Notes under the pieces: model-generated
What the model was told of the DNA's origin: nothing
What the model saw: the letters and a program-made list of their open reading frames with translations, nothing else
The model's database searches: none
DNA from: Cecembia calidifontis
GTDB taxonomy: Bacteria > Bacteroidota > Bacteroidia > Cytophagales > Cyclobacteriaceae
DNA: 64,000 bases
Assembly (NCBI RefSeq): GCF_004216715.1
Contig: NZ_SGXG01000001.1
Coordinates: 1,240,001-1,304,000, forward strand
Reading direction: 5' to 3'
Translations under genes and position numbers: made by a program
Part shown: positions 44,300 to 53,472 of the stretch, in pieces
Numbering within the stretch: the stretch's first letter is position 1
Layout: each line of letters starts with the position of its first letter

Positions 44300-45064
44300 A
44301 TGGATAATTCCGGAACAGAAGTTTTTTACATCGTTCTTTTGGGTTTTATTTTGATGTTGCTGATGGGCTCATTCATCGTCACTATGGTGATTATACACCG
44401 GCAAAAGCAGCTTCAAAACAAACAAAAGCTGGCAGCTTTACGGGCAGAATATGAAAAAACCATCATCAATGCGGAAAAGGAAATCAGAGAAAATACCTTG
44501 ACACATGTAGGTAGGGAACTCCATGACAATATTGGACAATTACTTTCTTTGGCCAAAATGAATCTGTCCAGCTCCAAACCGGAAAAGGTTTCAGAGGGTA
44601 AGTCCATGATCAATCAGATCATCAAGGAGGTGCGCTCCCTTTCTAAGTCCTTAAACCTGGACTGGGTAGAATCCATTACTTTGAGCGACTTTATTCAGAA
44701 TGAATTGGGGAAACTTGAAAGTGCAGCATTTTGTCAAACGCAATTCATCAAGAGTGGGGAGGAAGTAAATCTTGACAAAGACAAAAAAATCATTTTGATC
44801 AGGACCATTCAGGAGTGTCTGAACAATGCCATCAAACATGCCAAACCAAAAAATATCTCCTTTACCATGGAGACAACTCAGGAACAGTTGATGATTTGTA
44901 TCAAGGATGATGGGGTTGGTTTTAATACTTCTCAGGTCAGTAGTGGTTCTGGCATGTTCAATCTGAAAAACAGAATGCTCACAATTGGGGGGAATTTTGA
45001 AATCAAATCCAATCCTGGAGAAGGAACAGATATCAAACTCTCCTTGCCAATATCGAATCCTTGA
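44300..45064 (+). CDS. Sensor histidine kinase, HisKA_3/NarX-type, without a sensor domain
   Basis: A 254-residue kinase. One membrane segment (residues about 8-32) is followed by a helix/coiled-coil linker and the DHp helix with phosphoacceptor H75 (GRELHDNIGQLLSLAKM). The HATPase domain shows the N box (ECLNNAIKHAK), G1 DDGVGF and G2 GSGMFNLKNRM. There is no periplasmic or PAS domain, so the input must come through the membrane segment or a partner; the two 7-TM proteins just upstream are candidates. The NarL-type regulator 72 bp downstream is the expected target. Confidence 0.92.
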   Translation: MDNSGTEVFYIVLLGFILMLLMGSFIVTMVIIHRQKQLQNKQKLAALRAEYEKTIINAEKEIRENTLTHVGRELHDNIGQLLSLAKMNLSSSKPEKVSEGKSMINQIIKEVRSLSKSLNLDWVESITLSDFIQNELGKLESAAFCQTQFIKSGEEVNLDKDKKIILIRTIQECLNNAIKHAKPKNISFTMETTQEQLMICIKDDGVGFNTSQVSSGSGMFNLKNRMLTIGGNFEIKSNPGEGTDIKLSLPISNP

Positions 45065-45100
45065 CCTATCTTTTGGGGGTAATTAAGATTGTTCTTGATT

Positions 45101-45138
45101 TAATCACTACTGACCTCATTAATCACTACTGACCTCAT
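45101..45138 (+). repeat. 19-bp tandem direct repeat at the start of the response regulator gene
   Basis: TAATCACTACTGACCTCAT occurs at 45101-45119 and again at 45120-45138. The A and T of the start codon are the last two bases of the second copy. It probably arose by local duplication, moving the original leader 19 bp up. Confidence 0.9.
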
Positions 45139-45763
45139 GATCACCATTGCACTGGCAGATGACCATAAAATGTTTGCAAAGGGAATAGAAAGCCTTTTGG
45201 AAGAGGAAGAGGATTTTATTGTTAAAGGTGTATTTAACAATGGGCTGGAGTTATTGGATTTTCTGAAATCCCATCATGTGGATGTAGTTTTGACGGATAT
45301 GAATATGCCCCAATTGGATGGCATGGGAGTAGTGGAAGCTGTGAAGAGAAGGATTCCCCATACAAAGGTCATCGTTTTATCCATGTATGATGACAAAGAC
45401 ATCTATGAAAAAAGTATCAAGCTGGGCGCTGATGCCTATGTCCTCAAAGGTTCAGACCCGGACGAACTTATTTATACCATTCGGGAAGTATATGAGGGAA
45501 GCTATATCCAAGGGTTTCAAAAACTGCTTTTTCAGCAAGATGATGGGAAATACCCCGATCATTTCAAGGAAAGGTTTAAGCTTTCCCGAAGGGAACTCGA
45601 AATCCTTAGACTGATCAAAGATGGTAACCTCAATAAGGAAATTGCCGATATATTAAGTCTTAGCCAGCATACCGTAGAATCCCACCGTAAAAAAATCCAT
45701 CAGAAATTGGGGGTCAGTTCAGCCGTTGAACTGGTAAAGAAAGCAATTGAGATGAATCTCTAA
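45137..45763 (+). CDS. NarL/FixJ-type response regulator
   Basis: A 208-residue transcription factor. Receiver domain: acidic pair DD (8-9), phosphoacceptor D54 in VLTDMNMPQLDG, Ser near residue 83 in VLSMYDD and Lys in YVLKGSDP. C-terminal LuxR-type helix-turn-helix (LSRRELEILRLIKDGNLNKEIA to HTVESHRKKIHQKLGVSSA). It is the likely partner of the kinase directly upstream. The gene it controls is not evident; no repeated binding site is obvious. Its start lies at the end of a 19-bp tandem duplication. Confidence 0.95.
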   Translation: MITIALADDHKMFAKGIESLLEEEEDFIVKGVFNNGLELLDFLKSHHVDVVLTDMNMPQLDGMGVVEAVKRRIPHTKVIVLSMYDDKDIYEKSIKLGADAYVLKGSDPDELIYTIREVYEGSYIQGFQKLLFQQDDGKYPDHFKERFKLSRRELEILRLIKDGNLNKEIADILSLSQHTVESHRKKIHQKLGVSSAVELVKKAIEMNL

Positions 45764-45840
45764 AATTGAAAAATCCCTGTACTTAGGGACTGGAGGGGTA
45801 TGACCTAAATACAGGAGAATAATCAATAAATTCCTACAAT

Positions 45841-46983
45841 TTAAACCGACACACTGTATAGTTCCTTTAATTTCTCAACAGTATAGTCGATTTCTTCGAC
45901 TGTATTGAATCTGCTGAAAGAAAACCTCACTGATTCTCTTTCTGGATCATGACCTAATGCCCTCAGTACATGGGAGCCAACCGTGGCTCCACTGCTGCAG
46001 GCAGAACCTCCGGAAGCGGAGATCCCATGTAGATCCAAATTGAATAAGAGCATGCCTCTGTTCTCTTCTGAAGGTGGCAAACTGACATTCAGCACCGTAT
46101 AAAGGCTTCTCTCCATATCTCCCGAAAGGCCATTGAATTCCACTCCGGGAATATTTTCCCTGAGCAGTTCGATGAATCTATTTTTTAATGATTCGATGTG
46201 TTTTCTGTGTCCATCCATGTCCTCATAGGCCAGTTCGAGTGCTTTGGCAATACCGATGATGCCTATGACATTTTCTGTACCCCCACGCATATTTCTTTCC
46301 TGGGCTCCTCCATGGATAAATGGGTGGATTTTTTTGTCTTTCCTGACAAATAAAAATCCGGATCCCTTGGGACCATGGAATTTGTGACCACCTGCCACTA
46401 AGGCATCTACCGGAAGGGTTTTAAGGTCATGCACATAGTGTCCCATGGTCTGAACTGTATCAGAATGAAAAAAAGCGCCGTAAGTTTTGGCAAGATGGCC
46501 AATAGCATTCAGGTCATTGATATTACCGATCTCATTGTTGGCATGCATCAACGAAACAAATGAATTGGGATGGGCTTTAAGCAAATCTTCGAGTTGTTCC
46601 AGGTTGATTTCACCTTTTTGGTTTACATCCAGAAGACTGAGTTTTACTTTGCCTTTTTTTGCACATTCCTCTAAAGTATGCAGCACGGCATGGTGTTCAA
46701 TAGGAGAAGTGATGGCATGCATGATGCCATGTGTCTCAATACCACAGACTATGGCAGTGTTGTCTGCTTCTGTACCGCCTGAAGTGAAAAATATTTCAGA
46801 AGGACTGGCATTTAACAATTCCGCGACTTTTTTACGTGCTTTTTCTATGGCTGAGCGTACTTCTCTACCATGACTGTGAACAGAGGAGGGATTGCCATAG
46901 TGAAGCTTCATGTAAGGTAGCATTGCTTCGATTACCCTATCGTCCATCGCTGTGGTGGCGGCATTGTCTAAATAAACTCTCAT
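45841..46983 (-). CDS. Cysteine desulfurase, NifS/IscS type
   Basis: A 380-residue PLP enzyme transferring sulfur from cysteine to a Cys persulfide for Fe-S clusters or tRNA thiolation. The start at 46983 (MRVYLDNAATT) is preferred over a TTG two codons upstream. Signatures: YGNPSSVHSHG, the PLP Lys in GGHKFHGPKGSG and the active-site Cys in SACSSGATVGSHVL, in the C-x-S-G context typical of group I members. No iscU or suf genes are adjacent, so the partner is unknown. Confidence 0.92.
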   Translation of the reverse strand: MRVYLDNAATTAMDDRVIEAMLPYMKLHYGNPSSVHSHGREVRSAIEKARKKVAELLNASPSEIFFTSGGTEADNTAIVCGIETHGIMHAITSPIEHHAVLHTLEECAKKGKVKLSLLDVNQKGEINLEQLEDLLKAHPNSFVSLMHANNEIGNINDLNAIGHLAKTYGAFFHSDTVQTMGHYVHDLKTLPVDALVAGGHKFHGPKGSGFLFVRKDKKIHPFIHGGAQERNMRGGTENVIGIIGIAKALELAYEDMDGHRKHIESLKNRFIELLRENIPGVEFNGLSGDMERSLYTVLNVSLPPSEENRGMLLFNLDLHGISASGGSACSSGATVGSHVLRALGHDPERESVRFSFSRFNTVEEIDYTVEKLKELYSVSV

Positions 46984-47046
46984 CTTCAAGTTATTTTGCT
47001 GGGTTTATACCTAACTTTTTCCAAAGTTCTAAACTTTGGAAAGGAA

Positions 47047-48435
47047 TTATGATCCTGAAATTACCTCTTTGATATCGAGGATGATTTTGTTGGCAAGGTG
47101 TTCTGCTGTTGCCTGCGTCTCAGATTCCGAATAAATTCTGATGATGGGCTCAGTATTTGATTTTCTCAAATGTACCCATTCTTTTTCAAACTCGATTTTT
47201 ACGCCATCGATATCATTGATGGGCTGTTTGCTGTATTTTCTTTTGATTTCCTCAAGAATCTTATCCACATCAATTTCTGGGGTGAGTTCGATTTTATTCT
47301 TGGAAATGTAATAATTCGGATAACTGGCCCTTAACATGGAAATGCTTTTTCCAAATTTTGCCAGATGTGTCAAGAACAGGCCAATTCCAACCAAGGCATC
47401 TCTTCCGTAGTGGGATTCAGGGTAGATGACACCACCATTACCTTCCCCGCCAATGATGGCATTGGTTTCTTTCATTTTATTGACCACATTGACTTCACCT
47501 ACCGCAGCGGCTTGGTATTGGCCTCCCCTTTTTTGTGTAACATCTCGAAGGGCACGTGTAGAACTTAGATTGGAAACCGTATTTCCAGGTGTTTGCGAAA
47601 GCACATAATCAGAAACCGCCACCAAGGTGTATTCCTCTCCAAAAGGAGAGCCGTCTTCATTCATAAAACAAAGTCTGTCCACATCGGGATCCACCACTAT
47701 TCCAAGATCATATTTTCCTCTGTTCAATTTCTCAGCAATATCCCTGAGATTTTCAGGAAGGGGTTCAGGATTATGAGGAAAATGTCCATCCGGGGTACAG
47801 AACATTTCCTCAATGTCCTCTACTCCCAATGCCCTCAATAATTTCGGCACTGCGATCCCCCCGGTCGAGTTGACCGCATCTACCACGACTTTGAATTTCC
47901 TTGCTTTGATGGCTTCAACATCCACCAATTTCAGCCCGAGCACATGTTCTACATGTCGGTCAATATAGTCATTGATTTGGGTGTATTTGCCTAATTTTTT
48001 AACCTCTGCAAAAGTGAAATCTTCTTTTTCGGCACTCTCCAGAATCGCTTTTCCTTCTGCATCAGAAATAAATTCCCCCTTATCATTCAACAGTTTAAGT
48101 GCATTCCATTGAATGGGGTTGTGGCTGGCGGTAAGGATGATACCCCCGCCGGCTTTTTCCAAAGGTACTGCGAGTTCTACGGTAGGCGTCGTGCTCAGTC
48201 CCAGATCGATGACATCGATTCCTAAACCTTGGAGTGTTGCAGACACCAGTTTGGAGATCATTTCCCCTGAAATCCTGGCATCTCTGCCGATGACTACTTT
48301 TGGATTTTTGGTATGATGGATTACCCATGCCCCATAGGCAGAGGTAAACTTTACAACATCTAAAGGAGTAAGGCCTTCACCCGGTTTGCCGCCTATAGTT
48401 CCTCTGATTCCGGAAATAGATTTGATTAATGCCAC
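47047..48435 (-). CDS. glmM: Phosphoglucosamine mutase
   Basis: A 462-residue alpha-D-phosphohexomutase that converts glucosamine 6-phosphate to the 1-phosphate for UDP-GlcNAc and peptidoglycan. A GTG at 48435 (MALIKSISGIRGTIGG) is used; a TTG two codons earlier is open too. The phosphoserine loop is TASHNPIQWNALK, the metal loop is DPDVDRL, and the sugar-binding GEGNGG motif follows. The glmM versus phosphomannomutase assignment rests on the N-terminal family look; a mannose-active role is possible. Confidence 0.85.
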   Translation of the reverse strand: MALIKSISGIRGTIGGKPGEGLTPLDVVKFTSAYGAWVIHHTKNPKVVIGRDARISGEMISKLVSATLQGLGIDVIDLGLSTTPTVELAVPLEKAGGGIILTASHNPIQWNALKLLNDKGEFISDAEGKAILESAEKEDFTFAEVKKLGKYTQINDYIDRHVEHVLGLKLVDVEAIKARKFKVVVDAVNSTGGIAVPKLLRALGVEDIEEMFCTPDGHFPHNPEPLPENLRDIAEKLNRGKYDLGIVVDPDVDRLCFMNEDGSPFGEEYTLVAVSDYVLSQTPGNTVSNLSSTRALRDVTQKRGGQYQAAAVGEVNVVNKMKETNAIIGGEGNGGVIYPESHYGRDALVGIGLFLTHLAKFGKSISMLRASYPNYYISKNKIELTPEIDVDKILEEIKRKYSKQPINDIDGVKIEFEKEWVHLRKSNTEPIIRIYSESETQATAEHLANKIILDIKEVISGS

Positions 48436-48494
48436 GTGCAAAAGAATTGGTTAATAACTGAAAAATCCTGGCAATGCCAGGAGAACAAAATTTT

Positions 48495-48725
48495 TTATTT
48501 GAATTTGGCCAAGACCTTGTCCACTTCATTGTCAGGGTTGCCACAGGAAGAATTGGCATCCACGGTTTTGCCGCAATAGCTGCAGGTTCCACCTTCCTTA
48601 TTCAGGTAAGGGTTTTGGGAAGCACAAGTACCTTTGAACTCTCCGTTTTTCAATAAGATAAGCCTCACGGACATCAGTACGAAAAACAGTGCCAAGAAGC
48701 CTAAAGTAAGATATAAGGTTGCCAT
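48495..48725 (-). CDS. Small membrane protein with Cys motifs, hypothetical
   Basis: A 76-residue protein with one N-terminal span (MATLYLTLGFLALFFVLMSV) and a tail containing Cys in TCASQNP, TCSYCGK and SSCGNP, so a zinc-binding knuckle is possible. This type is common in Bacteroidota, often near glmM or mazG, and has no assigned role. The start codon is 16 nt from an exact minus-strand TAAATTTG at 48742-48749, resembling a -7 box. It lies 59 bp upstream of glmM on the same strand. Confidence 0.6.
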   Translation of the reverse strand: MATLYLTLGFLALFFVLMSVRLILLKNGEFKGTCASQNPYLNKEGGTCSYCGKTVDANSSCGNPDNEVDKVLAKFK

Positions 48726-48796
48726 ATCAATATAATTTGCGCAAATTTACGTAATACTTTCAAAACGTCCTCATATAAAGAATAGTTTCCCTTTTT

Positions 48797-49606
48797 ATGT
48801 CTGAATTATCATCTAGAGAGGCCCAACTGGCCGCATTTGACCGTTTATTGACCATCATGGATGAATTGCGTGAACAATGTCCTTGGGACAGAAAGCAGAC
48901 ATTGGAAAGCCTTCGCCATCTTACGATAGAGGAAACTTTCGAATTGTCCGATGCGATCCTTGAAAACAACCTTGAGGAAATCAAAAAAGAACTGGGAGAT
49001 ATCCTGCTGCATATTGTTTTTTATGCCAAAATCGGCTCAGAGAAATCTGCTTTTGATATCGGTTCAGTGATCAATAGCCTTTGCGAAAAACTGATCAGAA
49101 GGCATCCCCATATTTATGGAGATGTAGATGCCAAAGACGAGGAAGTGGTCAAACAAAATTGGGAAAAGATCAAACTCCAGGAAAAAGGAAATGTATCCGT
49201 TTTAGGAGGGGTACCCAAATCTCTGCCAGCCTTGATCAAAGCCATGCGGATTCAGGAAAAAGCAAGAGGGGTAGGTTTTGACTGGGAAGAGAAGCATCAG
49301 GTCTGGGAAAAAGTGGAAGAGGAGATGAAAGAATTCAAAGAAGAATTCAATGCAGCAAAAGATGAAGAAATTGATAAAGAAAGAGCCACCGGTGAATTTG
49401 GCGACCTCTTGTTTTCCCTGATCAATTATGCCCGGTTTATTGATATCAATCCAGAAGAAGCCCTGGAGCGCACCAACCTTAAATTCATCAAAAGGTTCCA
49501 GTACCTAGAAAATGCAGCTAAGGCAGCAGGCCGTAAAATTGAGGACATGACCTTGGCAGAAATGGATGTATATTGGGAAGAAGCAAAAAAAATTCCTAAA
49601 ACCTGA
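48797..49606 (+). CDS. mazG: Nucleoside triphosphate pyrophosphohydrolase MazG
   Basis: A 269-residue enzyme hydrolysing NTPs and dNTPs to monophosphates and PPi. It has two MazG domains: residues about 10-120 (EQCPWDRKQTLESLRHLTIEETFEL, the acidic ELGDILLHIVFYA helix) and about 145-255 (GVGFDWEEKHQVWEKVEEEMKE, GEFGDLLFSLINYARF). It ends near the convergent cupin gene; an inverted repeat at 49609-49620/49636-49646 spans the junction and may act as a terminator on both strands. Confidence 0.95.
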   Translation: MSELSSREAQLAAFDRLLTIMDELREQCPWDRKQTLESLRHLTIEETFELSDAILENNLEEIKKELGDILLHIVFYAKIGSEKSAFDIGSVINSLCEKLIRRHPHIYGDVDAKDEEVVKQNWEKIKLQEKGNVSVLGGVPKSLPALIKAMRIQEKARGVGFDWEEKHQVWEKVEEEMKEFKEEFNAAKDEEIDKERATGEFGDLLFSLINYARFIDINPEEALERTNLKFIKRFQYLENAAKAAGRKIEDMTLAEMDVYWEEAKKIPKT

Positions 49607-49631
49607 TGGATTTTGGGGAGCAAGTCAATGC

Positions 49632-50126
49632 TTACCTCCCAAAATCATCCTGTAAACGTACTATATCTTCCTCATCTGAGGGGTGGTTGGCGTCGGTATG
49701 TTGCCAGATTTCGGCAATCATTCCCCAGTCGTCCAACCCGATCAAACGGTGCCTTTCTCCTTGTTGCAGTTTGATTTTCTTCCCCGCATTCAAAACATGC
49801 CTTTCTTTTTCCTCATCCGTCAAGCTGGTGGCGACAGCAACAGTTCCACCGATGCATCTCCAGATCTCTGCCCTTCTGTAATGGTACTGCCAACTCAGCC
49901 TTTTTCCCGGAGCGACAAGCAGAATTTTAGGGCTTAGCTTTTCAGAAAGTTTCAACTGTTGAAAATCTTCTTCGGGGAAAAACTCCTGGGCAAATCTTTG
50001 TGCTTCGGACTCTTCTATGACTAGAAAACCTCCCCAAGGCCTTTCTCTGTCTTCTTTGATAATGGTAAAACCTTTTTCTTTCATTAGCCCTTCCGCGGCT
50101 TCAAAAATTTCATTTTTGGATTTCAT
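49632..50126 (-). CDS. Mannose-6-phosphate isomerase type II-like cupin protein
   Basis: A 164-residue cytosolic protein with an N-terminal helix, the ERPWGGFLVIEE segment and a cupin barrel related to the C-terminal domain of type II phosphomannose isomerase/GMP (LSPKILLVAPGKRLSWQYHYRRAEIW, then LQQGERHRLIGL). The metal ligands are His and Glu of QYHYRRAE and His of GERHRL. The GMP nucleotidyltransferase half is absent, so a stand-alone isomerase or sugar-binding role is likely, unproven. The gene is convergent with mazG. Confidence 0.75.
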   Translation of the reverse strand: MKSKNEIFEAAEGLMKEKGFTIIKEDRERPWGGFLVIEESEAQRFAQEFFPEEDFQQLKLSEKLSPKILLVAPGKRLSWQYHYRRAEIWRCIGGTVAVATSLTDEEKERHVLNAGKKIKLQQGERHRLIGLDDWGMIAEIWQHTDANHPSDEEDIVRLQDDFGR

Positions 50127-50273
50127 ACCTGATTTGTTAAATAATCAAAAACTCTCCAAATATGCGAAGAGTAGGTTGAATTTGAAAACTGTGGTTTAAA
50201 CCTTTTGGGATGGAAATCAGTCTATAAGGCATATCAACAAACCTCTCAAATTTTCAATTAAACAGACCTAAAA

Positions 50274-50867
50274 ATGAAAACCATTTCAATTATCCTAATG
50301 AGTGCTTTATTGGCCTTTTCTGATTTTCCGGCCAAAGAAGTTGAGAAAATTACGGTTGACAAGAATGTGAGTACGGTAACATGGCGAGCCAGTAAGGTCA
50401 CAGGGACACATTTTGGAAAAGTAAAAATTTCCCAGGCAGAATTGGATTACCAAAACAACCGAATACAAGGAGGTTCTTTTGAAATCGACATGACCTCCAT
50501 CACTGTGGAAGACATTACGGATGCAGGTTCCAACAAAAGATTAACGGATCATCTCAAATCCGATGATTTCTTTTCAGTGGATAAGTTCAAAACTTCCAGT
50601 CTAAAAATTACAGAAGCAAAAACTTCCAATGGCAAAGATTATCAGATCACTGGTAATTTGGTGATCAAGGGAATCTCTAATCCAGTGACCTTTCCTGCTA
50701 CTGTTGAGGTGAAGGGAGGAGAAGTTACCGCGACAGGAAATATCACCTTTGACAGGACCAAATATGACATTAAATACCGTTCAGGAAGTTTTTTTGAAGG
50801 ACTGGCAGACCGTTTGATTTACGATGAAGTGCAATTGGAAGTGAGATTAGTAGCGAAGGCCAATTGA
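50274..50867 (+). CDS. YceI family periplasmic protein
   Basis: A 197-residue protein with a signal peptide (residues 1-18) and a YceI-type lipocalin-like beta-barrel: VSTVTWRASKVTGTHFGKVK, GGSFEIDMTSITVED, HLKSDDFFSVDKF, and ATGNITFDRTKYDIKYRSGS. YceI proteins bind isoprenoid-type lipids; the ligand here is unknown. It appears monocistronic with a terminator at 50890-50923. Confidence 0.9.
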   Translation: MKTISIILMSALLAFSDFPAKEVEKITVDKNVSTVTWRASKVTGTHFGKVKISQAELDYQNNRIQGGSFEIDMTSITVEDITDAGSNKRLTDHLKSDDFFSVDKFKTSSLKITEAKTSNGKDYQITGNLVIKGISNPVTFPATVEVKGGEVTATGNITFDRTKYDIKYRSGSFFEGLADRLIYDEVQLEVRLVAKAN

Positions 50868-50889
50868 TAAAAAGCCAATGTTTATTGGA

Positions 50890-50923
50890 TCCCGGATTTT
50901 ATAAAGTCCGGGACTTCTTTTTT
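50890..50923 (+). terminator. Terminator after yceI
   Basis: The stem TCCCGGA (50890-50896) pairs with TCCGGGA (50907-50913), followed by a T-rich tail. Confidence 0.75.
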
Positions 50924-50965
50924 AAATCCAAAGGCATTTTTGGAACCTTCCAAAAATAAATGGGA

Positions 50966-50996
50966 TTGTTCTATCCAATAAAGCCGCTTACTTTAG
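50966..50996 (+). promoter_or_regulatory. Candidate promoter of recJ
   Basis: TTG (50966-50968) and TACTTTAG (50989-50996, 7 of 8 with TAnnTTTG) are 20 nt apart, the Bacteroidota spacing, 12 nt before the ATG. Confidence 0.35.
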
Positions 50997-51008
50997 TAAT
51001 TTAGCCCT

Positions 51009-52733
51009 ATGGAGTATAAATGGATGATCAGGGAAAAGGCCGACCCTAAGACTGTGGAATCCCTTAGCAAAGAAATCAATGTTAATCCTACCTTGGCCAA
51101 TATGCTGGTCAACAGGGGAGTAGATTCTTTCCAAAAAGCCAAAGATTTTTTTAGGCCTGATCTTGATAAGCTACATGATCCGATGTTGATGAAGGACATG
51201 GATAAAGCGGTGGCTCGCCTGGCCAAAGCTATACAGCATGAGGAGAAGATCTTGGTATATGGGGATTATGATGTTGATGGGACGACTTCAGTGGCCATGA
51301 TGTATGGTTATCTGAGCCGCTTTTACCCTCATGTTGATTTTTATATTCCAGACCGCTACAAAGAGGGATATGGAATTTCCGAAAAGGGGGTAAGGTTTGC
51401 AGCGGAGAATAATTTCAAACTTATCATTTCTTTGGACTGTGGCATCAAGGCCATTTCCAAAGTGGCTATGGCCAAAGAATTAGGGGTAGATTTTATTATT
51501 TGTGACCACCATACCCCGGGAGAGGAGTTGCCTCCGGCTGTGGCCATTCTGGACCCAAAGCGGCAAGACTGTAATTATCCCTACAAAGAACTGAGTGGCT
51601 GTGGTGTCGGATTTAAACTGATACAGGCTTTCTCCAATCTTATGGGAGATGAGCCGGGTAAGGTCATGTCCTTTTTGGATTTGTTGGCGGTAAGTATTGC
51701 TGCTGACATTGTTCCCATCACAGGAGAAAATAGGATTTTGACTTTCTATGGAATAGAAAGGATCAACAATAATCCCAGACCGGGGATCAAGGCATTGATC
51801 CTGCGCAGTAAGATTGAAAAGGAAATTGAAATCTCGGATATTGTTTTCAAAATAGGACCCAGGATCAATGCTTCAGGAAGGCTCGAACATGCCAAGGCAT
51901 CTGTGGAGCTTTTGATTTCCAAGGACTTGGAAGATGCCTTGGCAAGGGCTGAATTGGTGGATACGGTTAATGCAGCCCGGAAAAACTTTGACGAAAACAT
52001 CACTAAAGAGGCTATCTCGATGATTGAAAGTATCGAGGAAGTCAGGCAGATGAAAACTACCGTGCTTTTCAAGGAAGATTGGCATAAAGGTGTGATAGGC
52101 ATTGTGGCATCAAGGTGTATAGAGAGATTTTACAGACCGACAATCATCCTGACCGAATCCAATAACAAAGCCACAGGGAGCGCCCGGTCTGTCTATGATT
52201 TTGATATCTATGAGGCCATATCGGAATGCAGCGATCTTTTGGAGCAGTTTGGAGGTCATAAGTATGCGGCTGGCTTGACCATGTCTGTGGATAATGTTCC
52301 CGCATTTCAGGCTAAATTTGAAGAAGTGGTAAGTTCAAGACTGGATGAAATCCACATGAAGCCGGTTTTGGAAATTGATGATGAAATCCTGCTTGATCAG
52401 ATCAATTATAAATTTTACAATATCCTCAAACAGATGGCGCCTTTTGGACCAGGCAATCCTGAGCCTATCTTTACGGTAAGGCAAGTATATGCAGAAAATG
52501 TCCGTATCTTAAAGGATAAGCACCTGCGGTTCAATGTGGTGCAGGATGGACAAGAGACCAAGCCGGTATGCATTGCCTTTGGGCTGGCGGATAAAAACAT
52601 CTATCCGGATGAAATCATTTATAAAATGTTGATGCGTAAAATGCGATTTGATTTGGCATTTGAAATCAGAGAAAATACTTTTAGAAACAACAGCAGTCTT
52701 CAACTTTACGTGAAAGACATCAAATTTGACTGA
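51009..52733 (+). CDS. recJ: Single-stranded-DNA-specific exonuclease RecJ
   Basis: A 574-residue 5'-3' exonuclease acting on single-stranded DNA in recombination and mismatch repair. DHH-superfamily motifs: YGDYDVDGTTSVAMM (motif I), the SLDCGIKAI segment, the CDHHTPGEELPPAVAI motif (DHH), the DHHA1-type region (KEDWHKGVIGIVASRCIERF, GSARSVYDFDI), and FGGHKYAAGLTM. The C-terminal OB-type domain is present. lptB follows with a 1-nt gap. Confidence 0.95.
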   Translation: MEYKWMIREKADPKTVESLSKEINVNPTLANMLVNRGVDSFQKAKDFFRPDLDKLHDPMLMKDMDKAVARLAKAIQHEEKILVYGDYDVDGTTSVAMMYGYLSRFYPHVDFYIPDRYKEGYGISEKGVRFAAENNFKLIISLDCGIKAISKVAMAKELGVDFIICDHHTPGEELPPAVAILDPKRQDCNYPYKELSGCGVGFKLIQAFSNLMGDEPGKVMSFLDLLAVSIAADIVPITGENRILTFYGIERINNNPRPGIKALILRSKIEKEIEISDIVFKIGPRINASGRLEHAKASVELLISKDLEDALARAELVDTVNAARKNFDENITKEAISMIESIEEVRQMKTTVLFKEDWHKGVIGIVASRCIERFYRPTIILTESNNKATGSARSVYDFDIYEAISECSDLLEQFGGHKYAAGLTMSVDNVPAFQAKFEEVVSSRLDEIHMKPVLEIDDEILLDQINYKFYNILKQMAPFGPGNPEPIFTVRQVYAENVRILKDKHLRFNVVQDGQETKPVCIAFGLADKNIYPDEIIYKMLMRKMRFDLAFEIRENTFRNNSSLQLYVKDIKFD

Positions 52734-52734
52734 T

Positions 52735-53472
52735 ATGAAACTTAGGGCTGAGCATTTGGTGAAAATTTACAAAGGCCGAAAAGTGGTAAATGATATCTCC
52801 GTCGAGGTGGAACAAGGGGAAATTGTAGGTTTATTGGGCCCAAATGGGGCGGGGAAGACTACTTCCTTTTACATGATCGTGGGTCTGATACAGCCCAATG
52901 AAGGGGAGATTTTTCTCGAAAACCAGAATATCACAGGTTTGCCCATGTACAAGAGGGCCAAACTCGGTATAGGATACCTTGCACAGGAAGCTTCAGTCTT
53001 TAGGAAACTTTCCGTAGAGGAAAACATCATGGCTGTCTTGGAAATGACAAATAAGACGAAAGCTGAGATGAAGGAAAAGGTAGAAAGTTTGCTGGAAGAA
53101 TTCAGTCTGACCCATGTAAGGAAGAACCTGGGTATGGTTCTTTCAGGAGGGGAGAGAAGAAGGACTGAAATAGCCAGGGCCCTCGCCGTTGATCCTAAAT
53201 TTGTACTTTTAGACGAGCCTTTTGCGGGTGTAGACCCGATAGCAGTGGAGGAAATTCAGACCATAGTGGCCAAACTAAAAAATAAGAATATCGGCATTTT
53301 GATCACTGATCATAATGTCAATGAAACGCTTTCTATTACTGACCGCGCCTACCTGATGTTTGAGGGAAGATTATTGAAGGCGGGAACAGCGGAGGAGCTG
53401 GCGGCTGATGAGCAGGTGAGAAGGGTATATTTGGGACAACACTTTGAACTCAAGAGAAAAGTTTTTAACTGA
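52735..53472 (+). CDS. lptB: LPS export ABC transporter ATP-binding protein
   Basis: A 245-residue ATPase that powers LPS extraction with LptFG. The ATG at 52735 follows recJ by 1 nt; a TTG three codons earlier overlaps recJ. Walker A GPNGAGKTTS, Q-loop in IGYLAQEASVFRKLSVEENI, signature LSGGERRRTEIARAL, Walker B LLDEPFAGVDP and the H-loop ITDHN are all intact. Wide similarity is to the LptB subfamily, shown by the FRKLSVEENI and VDPIAVEEIQ segments. The stop codon overlaps the next start. Confidence 0.93.
   Translation: MKLRAEHLVKIYKGRKVVNDISVEVEQGEIVGLLGPNGAGKTTSFYMIVGLIQPNEGEIFLENQNITGLPMYKRAKLGIGYLAQEASVFRKLSVEENIMAVLEMTNKTKAEMKEKVESLLEEFSLTHVRKNLGMVLSGGERRRTEIARALAVDPKFVLLDEPFAGVDPIAVEEIQTIVAKLKNKNIGILITDHNVNETLSITDRAYLMFEGRLLKAGTAEELAADEQVRRVYLGQHFELKRKVFN

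Noticed and set aside
45764..45840. Short inverted repeat after the response regulator gene
   Set aside because: Only a 5-bp stem (TCCCT/AGGGA) with no T run, too weak to call a terminator.
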